A stretch of DNA of 64,000 nt from Ophioceras dolichostomum (taxonomy: Eukaryota; Ascomycota; Sordariomycetes; Magnaporthales; Ophioceraceae), in NCBI GenBank assembly GCA_003049485.1, contig PYST01000053.1, forward strand, positions 1 to 64,000, given 5' to 3'. Made by a program: the position numbers and the translations under genes. How positions within the stretch are numbered: position 1 is the stretch's first letter; each line of letters starts with the position of its first letter. Below the pieces are notes generated by a model, which searched no databases, had not been told where the DNA came from, and worked only from the letters and a program-made list of their open reading frames with translations. This document shows positions 10,228 through 23,541 of this stretch, one piece after another.

Positions 10228-13200
10228 GGTTGCTGAAGACTGTCGGAGACTGGTGCTATTCGGAGCGTTGCCCTGGGCCAAGGAGATCAGAGGATACCGT
10301 TCGCCCGTGACTAGACTCGGGCGGCGAAGGCTAGGCGGTCGACACACGGTGGAGAGGTCTTGCGCGACAGCAAAGGGAGAGCAGACGGGACAGTAAAGAG
10401 TACATATATGGTCCGAAAGCCCCCCGCTCTTGTTCTTGGAAGGGGACCCTACGTGCCTAGCAACCCACCACCACCACATCCGAGAGGAGGAAACACGGCT
10501 GGCCAAGGGTAAATAAGCCGCAAATAATGGTCAAATAGGCGGAGACTACTATCACTCAGGAGGGGATTGCCCAGATCACATCGGGACAGTTCCGTAGCAC
10601 CGACGCAGAGAACGCATGTCGCCCCCCTCGTCCCTCATCTCATTGGATGTTCCCCCGCGCTCGTCGCGGCGTCATCCCCCATATCACGCGCGCGCCGCCC
10701 TGACGCGAGGGTCGGACTTCTTTCCGAGTGTGTGTGAGAGAGAGATAGACACCCAAGAAGAAAAAGGACGAGGAAGTCGTCGCAGGCCGCCCGACACGCT
10801 AGACCAGGGTGAGGGGTAAATTGAGTCCGCACGCGCATGCAGACATGGTACCATCGCACTGGAGACGGACCGAGTAGACCACTCGCATGTACCAAGCTCT
10901 GGTGCCCCAGTGCAGTGGGCGGGCGGGATCTTCATTCCTTTTCCTTTGCTGTACTATGATCTGCAATAAAGGGAGCCAAAGTCCGTACCTCCCTAAGTAC
11001 CTACCGGATAGGCAATTACCTCGGCCAAAGGAACAAAACAACGCGAGAGTCGACACGCTTGGAAGCGCCGCCCTCTCTCTCTCTCTTTCGCACTCTTCTA
11101 TTCTCTTCGAGGCAACCACGATCGCGATGCTTGGCAAAGACGATAAAAAACCGAACTAGGAAAAGCCCCCAAACGCCACCATCGGAGTGCCCAGCCTTGA
11201 CCAAGATCGCATTCGTACGCCACAAAGTCACAAGTGCCGGCCGACTAGCGGCGGGGGAGATGAGACGAGAAGAGGACAACCATGGATGGGCAGTAGCGAA
11301 AAAGGCCGATGGGAAACACGGCAGAGAGAGAGAGAGCGAGACGGAGAGTGAGAGACGCAGAAGCGGGGACGGCAGGCAAGCACGTTGTTCGCCCAGGCGA
11401 TCCCGCAGATCGCTGCTACTGCACCTGCAGTCAAACTTGCTGGGTTGATGGTTGATGGTGGGTGGCGCCGTTGCGACTTTAGCCTGAATATGCGCGGGAC
11501 AACCATGCAGAGAGACAGAACAGAACCCAGAGAAGAAGCTGGACCGGCTCAACCCCACACCAAAAACATCATTCGCATTGGGCCGGCTGAACGTGTTCGC
11601 GACTCTCGGGGAGAGATGTAGAGAGGTCGCGACGAGGAAGGGCCGGGCGGCCGACATCTTCTCCATCTCAGGTCAGTCAGGTCAGGGCTGAGTATGCGAT
11701 GTTTGCGATGAATTTGCGCAGCTGTGCGCTGCAAATAGCAGGAGGCATCTTCCGCCTCGTGATCCTTTTGCCCAATTCCTTTACTTCCTCCTCTCATCCC
11801 TCATCCGTACCGTTGCTTCACAGCCTTGCACGGTTATCCGTCGTCGCCATCAATAACCCCGGAGCCGTACGCGAGGGTAGGTGTGATCCGTTTTAGGGGT
11901 GGGCGCTCCGCTTCTCCGCCCGCCACCATCTTGGATCTTCGCGGGCCAAAACCCGTAACCACCTCCACTAGGTAAGAGACAGACAGGTGGGCAGGAAAGA
12001 GTGATAGCGTGATCGGCCCTATTGTCTGTCGGCTGTGTTCTGATCATCACCACGGCCGGCGGCCGGCGGCCAGGAAATCCCAAAGCCGGGGACCCGCCTA
12101 TTTCCCCCTCCCCTTCTCCAATTCTCCCTTGTTGGAAAAGGGTGTATGTAGCTGAGCACGATCTCAGGTATGGGGGTGGTGGTGTGTTGCCCCATAGGAA
12201 GGGGGAAGAAAGATGCAAGCTTGCTTCCTAATTTTCTGCGTGAAGACGGCGCTGGTTCGTAAATCCGCCCCCTCGCCCCGCTGCTCTCTACTCGCTTAGG
12301 TTACACAGAACGAAACTGTGGGCGGGTAGTTTGGTGTGTAGGGGCATGTGTAAGAAACATTTGCTTGCTTGGTATGGTTCTGCGCCTGTGTCTTGCAAGC
12401 AGCTTGTCACTCATTGAGTGGGCGTGTTTGTGCTTAATGTGCTTGCTCGCTTGCGTGTGCGTGTGTGCGTACGTGCCGTTGTAAGCGGGCGGCCCTGTGC
12501 CATCTCTGATGGCTTTGTGATGGCTGTTGGCACTTGCCAAGGTCGAGCGGGATGGCTTGCCCCGGCCCTTAGTGACCAGGCCAAGACAAGTCAGGCAGGC
12601 AACATGTGAACACCAAGGGAAACCGGGCAAAGGGGAACCTGGAGAGAGTGTGTGAAGAGCAAAAAAGAGAAAAGAAAAAAAGGCAAAATAGAAGAAAATA
12701 GAAACATATCATGGAGCCCAGGTCGGTCTCGCAGGCCAAGCGAAAGCTTGTAGACAGGACTAGGGGCGATGGTGTTGAGCAGAAACAGAATGCAGATTCC
12801 AAAATAGGATAAAGTCCTCCTCCGTTCGGCGTTTGCTGAGGGCTAAGCAAGCTTAGTCCCAACCCAACTCCAATTCCCTTGACAATTCCCTTGACATCCC
12901 ACGCTAGATCCCAGGGTTCGCTTGAACGGGGCATTGATTGTGGCGAACGAAGCCACGGGGGAGGAGGCGACGAGGAGAGGGTGAAAGCGGGGAAGGAATA
13001 TTAGGAGATATGCCAGCTGAAGCCGTGAGCGTGAACGAGGCTTGCTGGGCCACCATCAGCGGGCCTTGTGATAACAGTCGTGACTGATGATTCCAACATC
13101 CAAGCGATGGGCGCGTCTTCTCCTGCCTGGTGGGCAGGAAGCTTCGGCGTCCCGTCGTACAGTGCTCCCTGCTCCCTAAGCCGGCCGCGTCCCCGGGATA

Positions 13201-16200
13201 AGTAGTAGGGGTAAACCCTGTTGTAGAAGGCGAGTAGAGCGATGGCACATGCGCCGACCGATAGCGATTATGTGAACGGTTTCCCGTGTTGAGAAAGATG
13301 GACGGCCGCTCTCTTGGGCTTGAGCAGGCCGTGAGGATGGGGCCCTTTCGGCAAGAGCGTGGATTCGATTGGCTTGAACCGGAGGGCGCGGCCGATGCTG
13401 TTGGGCGGCGCCGGAATTGCAGGCGGCGGCGATGGTGGTCTCTCACTAGGTAGGTAGGTTAGGTAGGTATGTCTCTGTGGAATCGCGCTCGCCGTCTCTC
13501 CCGCGCTTCAGTTCCCAAGGACGCGGGTTATCAAGGTGTGATGTTGGGTGGTTGTGCCGGTTGCGTCCTGCCTCTGTCGAAGAGTTTACGAGGTACTTGC
13601 TCGTGCGCAAGAAAACGCACCCAGTCATGCGCTGTGTGACTGCCTGCAACCTCGTACTCGTCTACCTGCACTGCACAATCGCCCGCCGCCTCCGCCGCCT
13701 CCACTGTTTTGCTGTTTTGCTGCAGCTGACTCTGGAAGATGCCGTCGCTCGCCGCAGGCCGCCGAGTCAGCCCGGGGATTTTCGGTTGAGTTTGCGAAGG
13801 ACTGAGGAGGACGGATGGAGGGGGCTTTCACGCTTCCATTGGACATTCGAGGTTGCTCGCCTCCGTGTCTCCACCCAAAAGTCCCTACGAGGCTCTGTCT
13901 CGCCCACGAGCTGAGCTCCTTTACCCTCTTGGCGGCCATATCCCCAGATCGGGCGACGGGCAGATCAAGCAACGGTGTCGCGAAAATGAGGCTTGGAGCA
14001 CAGCTCAGCTTTTGGGTTGGAGGGGAGGCGTTGGTGGCGCCGGCGCGGGTGTGCGGGAAGAGCAACATAAACAATGAAGTCGGCCCTAATAATGGCCAAG
14101 GTGGCAGTTTGAGGGCTGAAGGCTCGCAGTTGAGGTGAGATTGTGCGATTAGGTTCTGATGCTGAGATTGACCTGATACAGCGGGTACCGCCTGCAGTTC
14201 CGATTCAACACACCGATGTGTCGCCCGAGTCCCGCCGAATCGTGCCTGAGGCATCGCGACAGGGAGGAGGCCAGCTAGGAGGAGGGAGCCAGCCAAGCCC
14301 GCCAGCCAGGAACCGGGGAATTTCGAGGGATCGAAATGTTTGGGTATTCGTTCTCTCCTCAGTGGAGGGACGCTCCCGATGGCATTGACAGGCACCGAGG
14401 ACGCCTGATGATGACATCATTGTTTCTTCCCAATCCCAAGCAACAAGACAGCCGGCGCGTAATCACGATAAACTCGGTAATCCAATAACATCATTCATTT
14501 CCAGGAGCATTTGACCCGGCAAGTTCGTTGCCCGTTGCTCGTTGCCTTTCGGAGAGCTCCGCCACGGCCGTTGGCTCGTCCGTGCCTGGTCCCAATACGG
14601 GGCCAACGGAGCTGTCATCACACCAACAACACTGAACATCACTAAACAGCTCCAAATCAACTCGGCCGAGCGACACCGGTAGGCTGGGACAGACTGCGGG
14701 TTGGGGGGCATTGTGGAAGCTTCCTGATTCCAAGTGGGCGGCAATCTAGTCCTGGGCGCGTTGCTCGTTTGTTCATCCTGGGAGATCGGCTTCAGCTGTT
14801 TGGAGCATGCATGCTCGAAGCAGTTGACTCGTGGTTTGCCGGGTTAGTTGCATGTGCTGGGTTCCTGGTTCTCGAATACGGCCAGGGCTGGGCGGATCAC
14901 CTCCCAACTTCAGTTCTAACTTCAGAGCTGTCAAGTGTCAACGACGGGTCATCCATGCATGCACATGCATGCAAGCCGTGACAACCGCAGATCATGTTCC
15001 TGGTGCCTGCAGATCTCACTGACCATGGACCATTCATCTTCCGGTGGCGTTGACGTCGCATGATCAACACATATTCGCTAAAGACACCGAGGGGGCCGTC
15101 CTGCAAACCACCTCAGAGCGAGTATTGCGAGTGCCCTTTTTGTCTTTAGTCCTCAGGTCTACAGGCCCAGGACCAGATGGTCGAAAGTGAGGTCCGTGAA
15201 ACACAGACGGTGGTCGATAGACAGTGGCCGCGTCACGGGGTCCTTACCGACTGCCAGTGGTGCGTGATGGGGCTTTCCTTGCCGACTGCCGATGTGGCCC
15301 GCTTCCATCCCTTCCTGCTGTATTGCGGAGCAAAGCATGAGGATTGTGGGAAGTGAGCTCAGGATCTGATGGCTGCCATTGGGATTCAAAGTATAGGACC
15401 TGGGCCCAGGCCAGGCTCTTTGCCCTCTTTTGTCTTTATCCATCTAATCGATCGGTCCATCATTCCGATCTCACGGAGTAGGGGGGGCCCACGATCTGAC
15501 CTTATCAGCTTCCAGATAATGCTATAGAAACTTGAGGCACGTGAGCCTTGTGGATGAGAGCGAGCGAAGTGGTTGCATGCCTGCGGGGGAGGCGGCTCAG
15601 GGAAACTAAGCGTCTCTGATTCCTGATAGTGTCAAACGGGCCCCTCCTACGCTGGGTAGGTGTGTTTGCGTGCTCAGCTTTAGACTACTTAAAACCAAAT
15701 GATGCGACCTATCCGATAGGGAGTGAATACGATCTATCAAAACGATCGGGGGGTTTGATCGCACGACGGATGAAGCTAATCCAAAGACGGGTGCTGATGA
15801 GTTTACTCGAGTGGAAGTTTGGAAGGGCACTGCCAGCTTCAATCGGTGTCTCTCGGGCGCCGCGCCACCATGGCCACCACAGGGCCACATCCAACTATCC
15901 GCCCACCAACTTCAAAGCGGGTGGAAGGTTTGCCCGCCTTTGGAAGTGAAGGGGGGGGTGCATGTTTAGAAGACGAGGTAATTGCGAAGTTTGAACACCA
16001 ACATCGTTTCACTCTGGCATGCGTGTGTGCGTGTGACGAAGGCAGGCGACAGCCGATCATGCAGAGAGATAGATATGGACACGAGGTGGGCTATGGCTGA
16101 CAATAGCTGACGTCCCTGGCCAGTGCTGAACACCGCTCACATCATGCATACCCCGAAGAGAGTGGGAGACTGGGTGAGTTCGAGAAACACATCCGAGAAG

Positions 16201-19200
16201 CTCTTCTGTCCCTGATCGCCGTGATAGGCCGGCCGGCCGCTCTTCTCGGGCGCCCCGGCCAGGCCCAGGATCCCGAAGGGTCCGAAAGGGTCAAACAATC
16301 GAGTGGCCTAGGTGTCTGTCGTACACACGGAAATAGGTGAAGCATTTCGAGTATGTTTCGAAACGCGGTCCGGGCAGATAGGCGACCGTCTGTGATGGCG
16401 GTCGACCTCGGCCAGGCGTGCAACCGCAACCGGCCCAGAAGCTTGGCCCAGAGTGCGCATCGTCCCTCGGTGGTATGTACTATGTGGTATGTATTGCACC
16501 ACATCGGAAGGTACCCAACCCACGCACGTTCAGACAGAGAGGAAGCACAACCCAGTGAGTGAACCCACACACCCACCGTCTGATCAACGCTTGTTCCAAG
16601 AGCCCCAGCTAGAGCCCCAAATCTGACAGCAACTGCTCGCGGATGCACACCAAAGGGTCTGAGTGAGAGAGCTGAGGCCTTAAAAACGGCCTCTCCTGCT
16701 CGGGAGGCCGTGAAACTTGGCCAACTAACAGGAACCGAAAAAGACAAGAAAAAGAAGGGAAGGGGGGTGTTGATGGAGAGGTAGAAAGAGAACAGAGGCT
16801 GTGCGGCGCCCCATTCCCCTTCCAAAGCCCTTCCTGTACTTCCTTGATGCTTCCTCTGATGCTTCCTCTGGCTCTTCCTCGAGGTACTCCTCTGGTTCTA
16901 TGGAGCTGCTTTCGCCGCTCTGCCCTCCTTCCAGGTACGGGGACCCAACTCCAGGCCCACGAGCCCCGCGAGCTCCGCGAAGCGAATGCGACTGCAAATC
17001 CACGAATCCCCTTCGGTTGATGATGTGTTTTATGGTTCTGATGATGGTGATAGTGGCTTGCCTGTGATTTTCCTCATGTGACGGACAGCCAGCCCAGCCC
17101 AACGTAGCCTAACTCTGGGCTTGCGAAACTGGCCGACAATGACGTCGAGGCAGCCCCAGCCGGGAGTCAAGGCGAGATTGCTGCATGTTGGGGATGAAAA
17201 CGCATATGCGTATGCGTATGTGCGTTTGTGTGATAGACCCCAATAACCTAGAAAAGACAGTCTTAACAAGACCCGAGAAAACGAAAATATCGATAGTGTG
17301 CACTCGCGAATCGAGCCGGGTTGCTGGCAAGTGGGTGTTGGTCGATTCTTCCCGGGCTCGGCACGATGGCCAACTGCCTGGCTCGCAGGCCTTGGTAGCT
17401 GGCTGGTGCCGGTTTCCTATTTGCTGTGCTTGGCTGGGTTCCGGTTGTTTGCTAAGCTGTGCTGCTGATGCTGCGCTAAGTTTCGGCGGTGGGCTCGCCG
17501 AAAAGGGACACAAGAAAACATCTCGACGAGTGAGCGGGCAGGGAATTTCGACGTTGCGTGAGCAGCAGGGAAAAAAAAACGAAAGACCACCAACAGCACA
17601 CCGTAGACGAAGCTGAATCCAACCGCATTGCCCAGGGCCGTTGTGGCGTAGGGCCCAGAACGGTTGGAGTTGGTCAATTCGTTGGGCCCTTCAATGTTCT
17701 TTCCAAGCAACTCGAGCAGGCAGACGGGCAGAGCAAAGCCAGACAGACCAGCAGACTGCTGAAAAAAGACGCGGAAGTTGGAAACTAAGCCAATGAGACG
17801 TACCCTTGGAAAAGAACCTCTAAGTGGAACACGGGGCATAAGGATAACTACATCCTTGACAATTAACAGTGGCAGAAAGCGGGCGGCTTCTTTGGAAAGT
17901 ACTGTTGTTGCAGTCGTTATTGCGGTTGTTGTTGCAGTGGAGGTCGTATCGCAAAGCTATCGCCAGGGAACCAGGATCAATGGTTGATGATTGATGATTT
18001 CCATCCACTTTTTTTTCTCGGTCACGGCAGCTGCATGAACGTTGCATCCCGGCCATGATCGTTGTCTCCCCGAGAAGTCCAGGCGCTTCAGCTCAGCAGA
18101 GGTCAGTCCCCAGCTGGCTTGTCGTAGCTTTGCCCTTTTTCGCGCCGTTTCTCGCTTCCATCATACTGTACCCCGTACAGTAGGACACACAAGGATTGAG
18201 AGAGAAGTGGGACTCGGTCGATGAGTGATGATGATTGACGCCGAAATTCTTTCTCGCCCCTGCTTTGGGCCGGATATTCTGTTAATTTTCCCTGACTCCA
18301 GCCCGCCAAAGTTCACTCGGTCCTCACATTGGACATATTTGGGAAGGAAGATCGGCAGATCCCTGGAAGTCCGGCTAATCCTATGAGCAGGCAAAAAATA
18401 TCCCGACCTGAATAGACCTGGACGCCTGCTGTTCCACGAGAGGCAACGGGGAGATCCCAGACCGAGAAACAAGAAGGCACCTAACAGACCCGGGAGCACA
18501 AAAACAGAAGAACAGCCAGTGGTGCGGCTGGTACGTACCTCCGCCGCACGGACAAGGTGGGACAAGGATTGAAGTTTGGACGTTCAACTGTTGCCCTGCA
18601 GCCGATCTCCCTTTCCCGCACGGTCAGCCAGAAATTCAAATCGCAAGTCTGACCAATCGGGTCAGCTGCACGTGAGAAGGGGCCAAAAATAGAGACCTGT
18701 CAGGCTAAGCCGCATTAAGATTGCCCAAAATTAAGCCGCCGTACATTGGTAGACGCGCGCATACCTTTTGTCCTTCGTACGAGTGTGTTCATGCTCTTTT
18801 TCCCCCCTTCCCCCTGTGTAGCAGGCTCTTTTTCTCCCTTCTCTCCACTGTACCTATTCCTCCAGGCACAATCTGGAAGATCTCTGCCCCTCCTCCCCAC
18901 AGTGCTAATCTGGAAGGCCTCGACTCGAGGGTCGAGGCCAAGTCAGGGCCAGACACAGACAAAGACGAACAAAGGTCCTGAGGTCCTTGAGTCCGTCTCG
19001 GTCTGTCTGTCTGTCTGTCTTGTCTTGTCTCGCAAGCCAGCTACCAGCTAGGCTAACACCGACGTCGAAGCCCCCATCAAACTAAGCAGCCAATCCGGCA
19101 GTTCGTCTGTTACCGAAATAACAGCATCAACAAACTTTGGGTTTCATCTTTTCCTGCCGTGGCCCCAGCGGGCGAGTGAGATGCTAGCACAAACTTTACA

Positions 19201-22200
19201 GAGCTGTACCTTCATCTCGCATGTGGCCCCCGATTGCAAATCGCGGCGTGTGAGAGGTCGACGGGGAGGTCGACTGGAGGTGGTGGTCGTTGTGGTGGTA
19301 CACCACGGCTGCACGACGGTTGTATGGCGAACGCAGGTACCGCCCAAGGTTGGGTGGGCACGGATGGCATGGCAAGGGGTGAGATGGTGTGGGAGGGGCT
19401 GCGCGGGCGGGAGAGCCTCCATCCACCGACCAGCGTCCACCCACACTCCCCAACCCTGGTCCCTCTTGGCATCGTACCTGCCTCTTGCTTGCTTGCTGGC
19501 TGGCTGCTGGCTTGCTTGCTGCTTTGTTGCTGTCTTGCTTTCGCTTGACAGCCCTTGCTTGCACGGATCATGCCACCATCCAGCATGCAGAGGTAAATCG
19601 AACGCAGCCGTTGGAGTGCGTGCTGGTGTGTGCTGCTTTGGGGTACATTGCAAATACTCTTTCCCCTTGGTCTGCCCATCCATCAGCAGTTCTAACAGAA
19701 CAAACATACCGACTACTACAGTGACAAGACCCCAAAGCAGCGCTTTTCGAAACCCGCCACAAGAGCGCATTAATTTCCTTGATGCCTCGTCTCCAGCGCG
19801 TTCAACAAATTCCTCAGTGGCGATACGCTGTTTTTGCCGCGCTGGATGGAGTCGAGCGAGTCGAGCGACAGTTAAGAAGCTCTCCTCTCCAGTCCCAACC
19901 TGTCGGGTCCAGCTCTGTGTCCACTTTGTCACGCTTTCCCTGTCCACCATGACAAAAACACACGAGAAGGAAAGCACCAGTCTGGCCGGCGAAAATGAGG
20001 CCGCCTGGATTTGTTTCATGTTTCAAGTTTTGCGCGGGAACTGCGTCTATCGCCTGTTTTCCACCATCGTGTCGTCGCACTCACCTTCGTGATGAACTGC
20101 CTCTTTTTTGCGCGCGCTGGAATCGGCCGGATCCTTTTACTTTCTGCAAGCAATTGAGAGCTCTAGAGAGAGCTAAGAGCTTGCTCGCTCATCGATCTGA
20201 TGTTTCCTGTACCCAAAGTTCCCCACCACCACCGCTACCCCTCCTCTCCACGAAGTCCATGCGCTTTCAATCTCGTTCGGCATCCGAGTCCAGATTTAGG
20301 ACGGAAGATGAACGGAACATTATGTCAGGTGCAGAGTCCAGACTCCCCAGAGCGCGCCCAGACTTGAACGACGAGGCTTTGCCTTGCACAAGGCTGCCGG
20401 CTGGCGGCTACTCTCTCACCCCCTGCTATTTTTGAATTTTTTTAACCCTTGAATTGTCTCTCTCTCTTTTCTTTTTTCCCTGCCCCCCTTTTTTTACTCT
20501 CTCCTCGTTGCGACGCACGCATATTTTTCCTCCTCTGCGTGCGCTTTCCGCCGCCCAGCGCCCACCATGCGCCGCCCCAATTTTTCTCCTTTTCTTTTGC
20601 GCAAACGTCAACTTTCATTAATTGATGCTCTGATGATGATTGCGACGATGACGATGCTGATGATGCTGCTTTTCGATTTCTTCCCCTTTTCCCTGAGCCT
20701 AAAAATCATTTGCCGCGCGTGGCTGTCCAGTACGTCTCTCACGCGCGTGCGCTCGGAGTTCAATTTCCATTCGCCTTCCTTCCACACACCCCCTCCGACT
20801 TTAGGTCGTCTATTCCTAAAAACAAAACAATGCAATTCTTTCATTCTCCATCTATGCTCCTGCTAGTGCACAATATCCACCGCCAAGCCTGGGGCAAGCT
20901 GCTTCTTCTAGCTGTTACAATGGACCAGAGTTACTACGAGTCCCTTTGAAGTCCCTGGAAGCAGCAGTGGGATTGAGCGGGCACGGAAGCGTGGGAATGC
21001 AACAATGGGTTGTCGCTTTGGGAGGGGTCGCTCGAGTGAGCTCCGTGAGCTCGAGTGAGCTGAAGTGAGCTCCAGTACGCATGTACCTACAGTTTGTTCA
21101 TCCAGAGGTTCCCAAGGGCAAACTGGCCGTGGGATTCAGCTAGGATGGGAACAATTGCAAACAGTCGCGAAGTATCTCTTCCTCGTCACTGTGCCTGGAT
21201 GCTACCTGGCTGTTACCTGGCTGTTACCTGCGGCGCCATTCAAGGCGGTCCTGCCCCCATCACGACGTACAAAAGCGCTAACCGCCCTAGCATCCCCAAC
21301 CCCAACCGACCCACAGAGGCCATCTTCATAGCCGCCCAACTTCAGACAAACGCCTTCCGAAACCTGCCAGCCAATATCAGCGGCCCATGGTTGTCCGATC
21401 CGCTCGTTCAGATACAGGAGCCGGGTTTCAACACTCTAGCAGCTGTCAAAATACCCTTGTTTCAGATCGCCCTGCCCTCTCTGCCTCCCCGGTCCTCCTC
21501 CCCTCCTCCCCCTCCTCCTCCTCCCTCCTCGTCTCTTTCACTCCCACACTCCCACTACCACCACACACGCCTCACCTCGCTGAACTCACACCCACCGCCC
21601 AGGATGCTGTGCCGTTCCATCGCATGTACTCAGGTACCTCGACCAGATCGGCCGCTCCACCTTCTTCCACATCCACCTCTGTCCAGAGTGCATCCGGTGC
21701 ATCCACCATCATCGCTCCTGTGTTTCTACTTTTGGTCATCCTCACTGAGGTCTCTCTCGACAACATCGATTTATAAGTACGAGGCTCTTCGGGACCCTCG
21801 ACTCGGCCATCCCATTCCTACTCCTCCTCCTTCTGGTGAAGTCCCTCAGGTCCGATCAGATATCAGCAACGCCGTTTCCTTTCCGCTCTCGTTTTCTCCA
21901 TTTTGGATTTTTCTTTTTCTCTTCTCTCGTCTCACGTCTCGCTATTTCCTTTACATTCCTCGTCTCTTTCCCTTCTTCCTACTATTCATCATACCACATT
22001 ATCTGTTGCTGGCCAGCCATTCGTTTGACACGAAACCCCCATCACCCGCCTCCTCCCACCCCCAATATTCAAGTCCAAGCAATCTGTCCAAGCCCTCGCT
22101 CCGACATCCATATACAGACAGTCTGCTGCTCGCTCTTCCTCGCTCAGCTGTTGGAAGGACACATCAAAACCAACCTCGACTCCTCTCGCCCGTTCTGTTC

Positions 22201-22463
22201 TCGTTCACTCTCGCCTCGAATGCATCCATACTGAACGTCGTCGACGATTTTCTTTCCAATTATCTTCGGGTTATATCATCGTCGTCTTCCCGCATTATAG
22301 ATTCCAGGAAACGGAAGTTCCATTTTATCAGCATATCAAGCGTTGAATTCCATCTCCAAAAGGCTCCACATCCTCCCCTTTCGTTCAACAGAGCGTCGAC
22401 CGCTCTCGCTCTTGTTGAACGACCCTCCCCTCTACCACCCTTCCTCGGCTTGCGCAGCAGAGC
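10228..22463. other. About 12 kb without a recognisable gene; promoter side of the sugar transporter and of the Myb-type gene
   Basis: Apart from the transporter promoter on the left and the leader of the Myb-type gene on the right, I find no protein with family-like composition, no spliced gene and no tRNA or rRNA. Frames up to about 300 codons here (for example around 19144-20092 on both strands) have arginine/proline/serine-rich shadow composition. The stretch is rich in short repeats and homopurine/homopyrimidine runs: CT/GA runs at 11071-11088 and about 11325-11345, GTGTGC-type runs at about 12440-12475, CATGCATG repeats at about 14953-14974, GCATATGCGTATG at about 17200-17225, GTCT repeats at 19001-19020. 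It becomes strongly C/T-rich from about 21470 to the Myb start. A long regulatory region with an extended 5' leader or noncoding transcripts is plausible but unproven. Confidence 0.6.
19001..19020. repeat. (GTCT)5 microsatellite
   Basis: Five GTCT units followed by TGTCTTGTCT, inside the long gene-free region. No function is implied. Confidence 0.8.
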
Positions 22464-23541
22464 ATGCCCAAGCTCGCCTCGATCCAGGATCGACATCGAT
22501 ACAACTACGACCCAATTCCAATGCCTAGCAGTCTCTCCGCGCCTACACAAATGTCTTACTACAGCACACGAAACCCCAGCGTGGGTCCCGGCGGCTACTA
22601 TGATATGTCGCAGGGCGGCGCTCCCCCAGCGCCCATGGCCGTCCCCTCATACGACCCCTACGCAGTCGCCCCTCCACCACTCACCATCCCCACGAACAAC
22701 GGCTACACCCTACAGGCGCCCTCAAGAGCGTCCTCGGGGGCCTGGAGCCCGGATCAGGACCAGACCTTGGTGGCCGCGAGGGCACAGGGCATGAACTGGG
22801 CAGCGATCCAGCAGAACCACTTCTCGGACAAGACACCAAACGCCTGCCGCAAGCGCCACGAGAGGTTAATGGAGAAGAAGGGCGCCGACGACTGGGACGC
22901 CAGGAAGCTCGAGTACATGGCCAAGGAGTACATGACCATGCGCAAGGAGATATGGCAGCCCCTGGCCCAGCGCGTGGGTGAGAAGTGGAACGTGGTCGAG
23001 CAAAAGGTGAGTTCCACCCGGGTTGTCACTATTGATGGATGCATCGTGTTTGCTAACCAGCTACCCCTGTTCTCCATCTATCTAGTGCATGTCCAACGGC
23101 CTGAAGAACCTGCAGTCTGCGGCCCGCCACGCGGCCCGCCGCGAACGGATGGAGAGCGGCCAGCCAGTGGGGCCATACGACGACGACAGCGGCGTCTCCG
23201 GCATCGGCCTGACTCCGGTGGACGAGCAGGACCAGATGTACTCGTCCCCGTCATCAGCAGGCGGCAACGGCGGCGGCAGCGGCGAGGGCAGCACCTACGG
23301 CGCCCCGAGCAACGCGGTCCAGCACCCGGGCTCGTACGCCCCTCCTCCCGGCTACTACCCTCACCACGGCTACAGCACCTCCGTGTCCAGCACCGCCACC
23401 GCGGGATACGGTGGCCAAGGCGCCGCTCCAGGGAGCCACAGCCCGAGTCCTTACCTGGGCCATCCCAACCGCATGTCCAGCGTCGACATGGGCATCGACG
23501 CCCTCATCAACCCTGCTCCGAACAGCGGGTCCCAAGTATGA
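22464..23541 (+). CDS. Myb/SANT-like DNA-binding protein, 332 aa, two exons
   Basis: Exons 22464-23006 and 23086-23541 (999 nt). The intron has a GTGAGT donor, a TGCTAACC branch site and a CTAG acceptor, in phase 0. Residues about 93-138 form a Myb/SANT-like helix-turn-helix (AWSPDQDQTLVAARAQG, NWAAIQQNHFSDKTPNACRKRHERL). A second, less typical helical segment follows at about 147-195 (IWQPLAQRVGEKWNVVEQK, across the splice site). N and C termini are low-complexity (Pro/Tyr/Ser/Gly-rich, with YYPHHGYSTS) as in activation regions. The protein is probably a nuclear transcription factor. I do not recognise the target or the named orthologue. Later in-frame ATGs at 22521 and 22551 (MSYYSTRNPSVGP) are possible starts; 22464 is the first ATG. 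The gene has an unusually long C/T-rich leader and 12 kb of gene-free DNA upstream, a layout common for developmental regulators. Confidence 0.85.

Noticed and set aside
13625..14395. 256-codon minus-strand frame
   Set aside because: Random Pro/Ser/Arg/Gly composition, including a glycine run from a CCG/CCT repeat. No family pattern.
16142..16825. 227-codon minus-strand frame in the gene-free region
   Set aside because: No conserved composition or domain. The hydrophobic start comes from a T/C-rich tract.
19144..20092. Overlapping frames of about 300 codons on both strands
   Set aside because: Both have shadow composition without domains, and they mirror each other on opposite strands. No splice-supported gene could be built.
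21094..22794. A 566-codon open frame overlapping the start of the Myb-type gene
   Set aside because: The stretch is so pyrimidine-rich that stop codons are rare. The peptide is Ser/Pro/Leu/Arg low complexity and runs out of frame into the real Myb exon.
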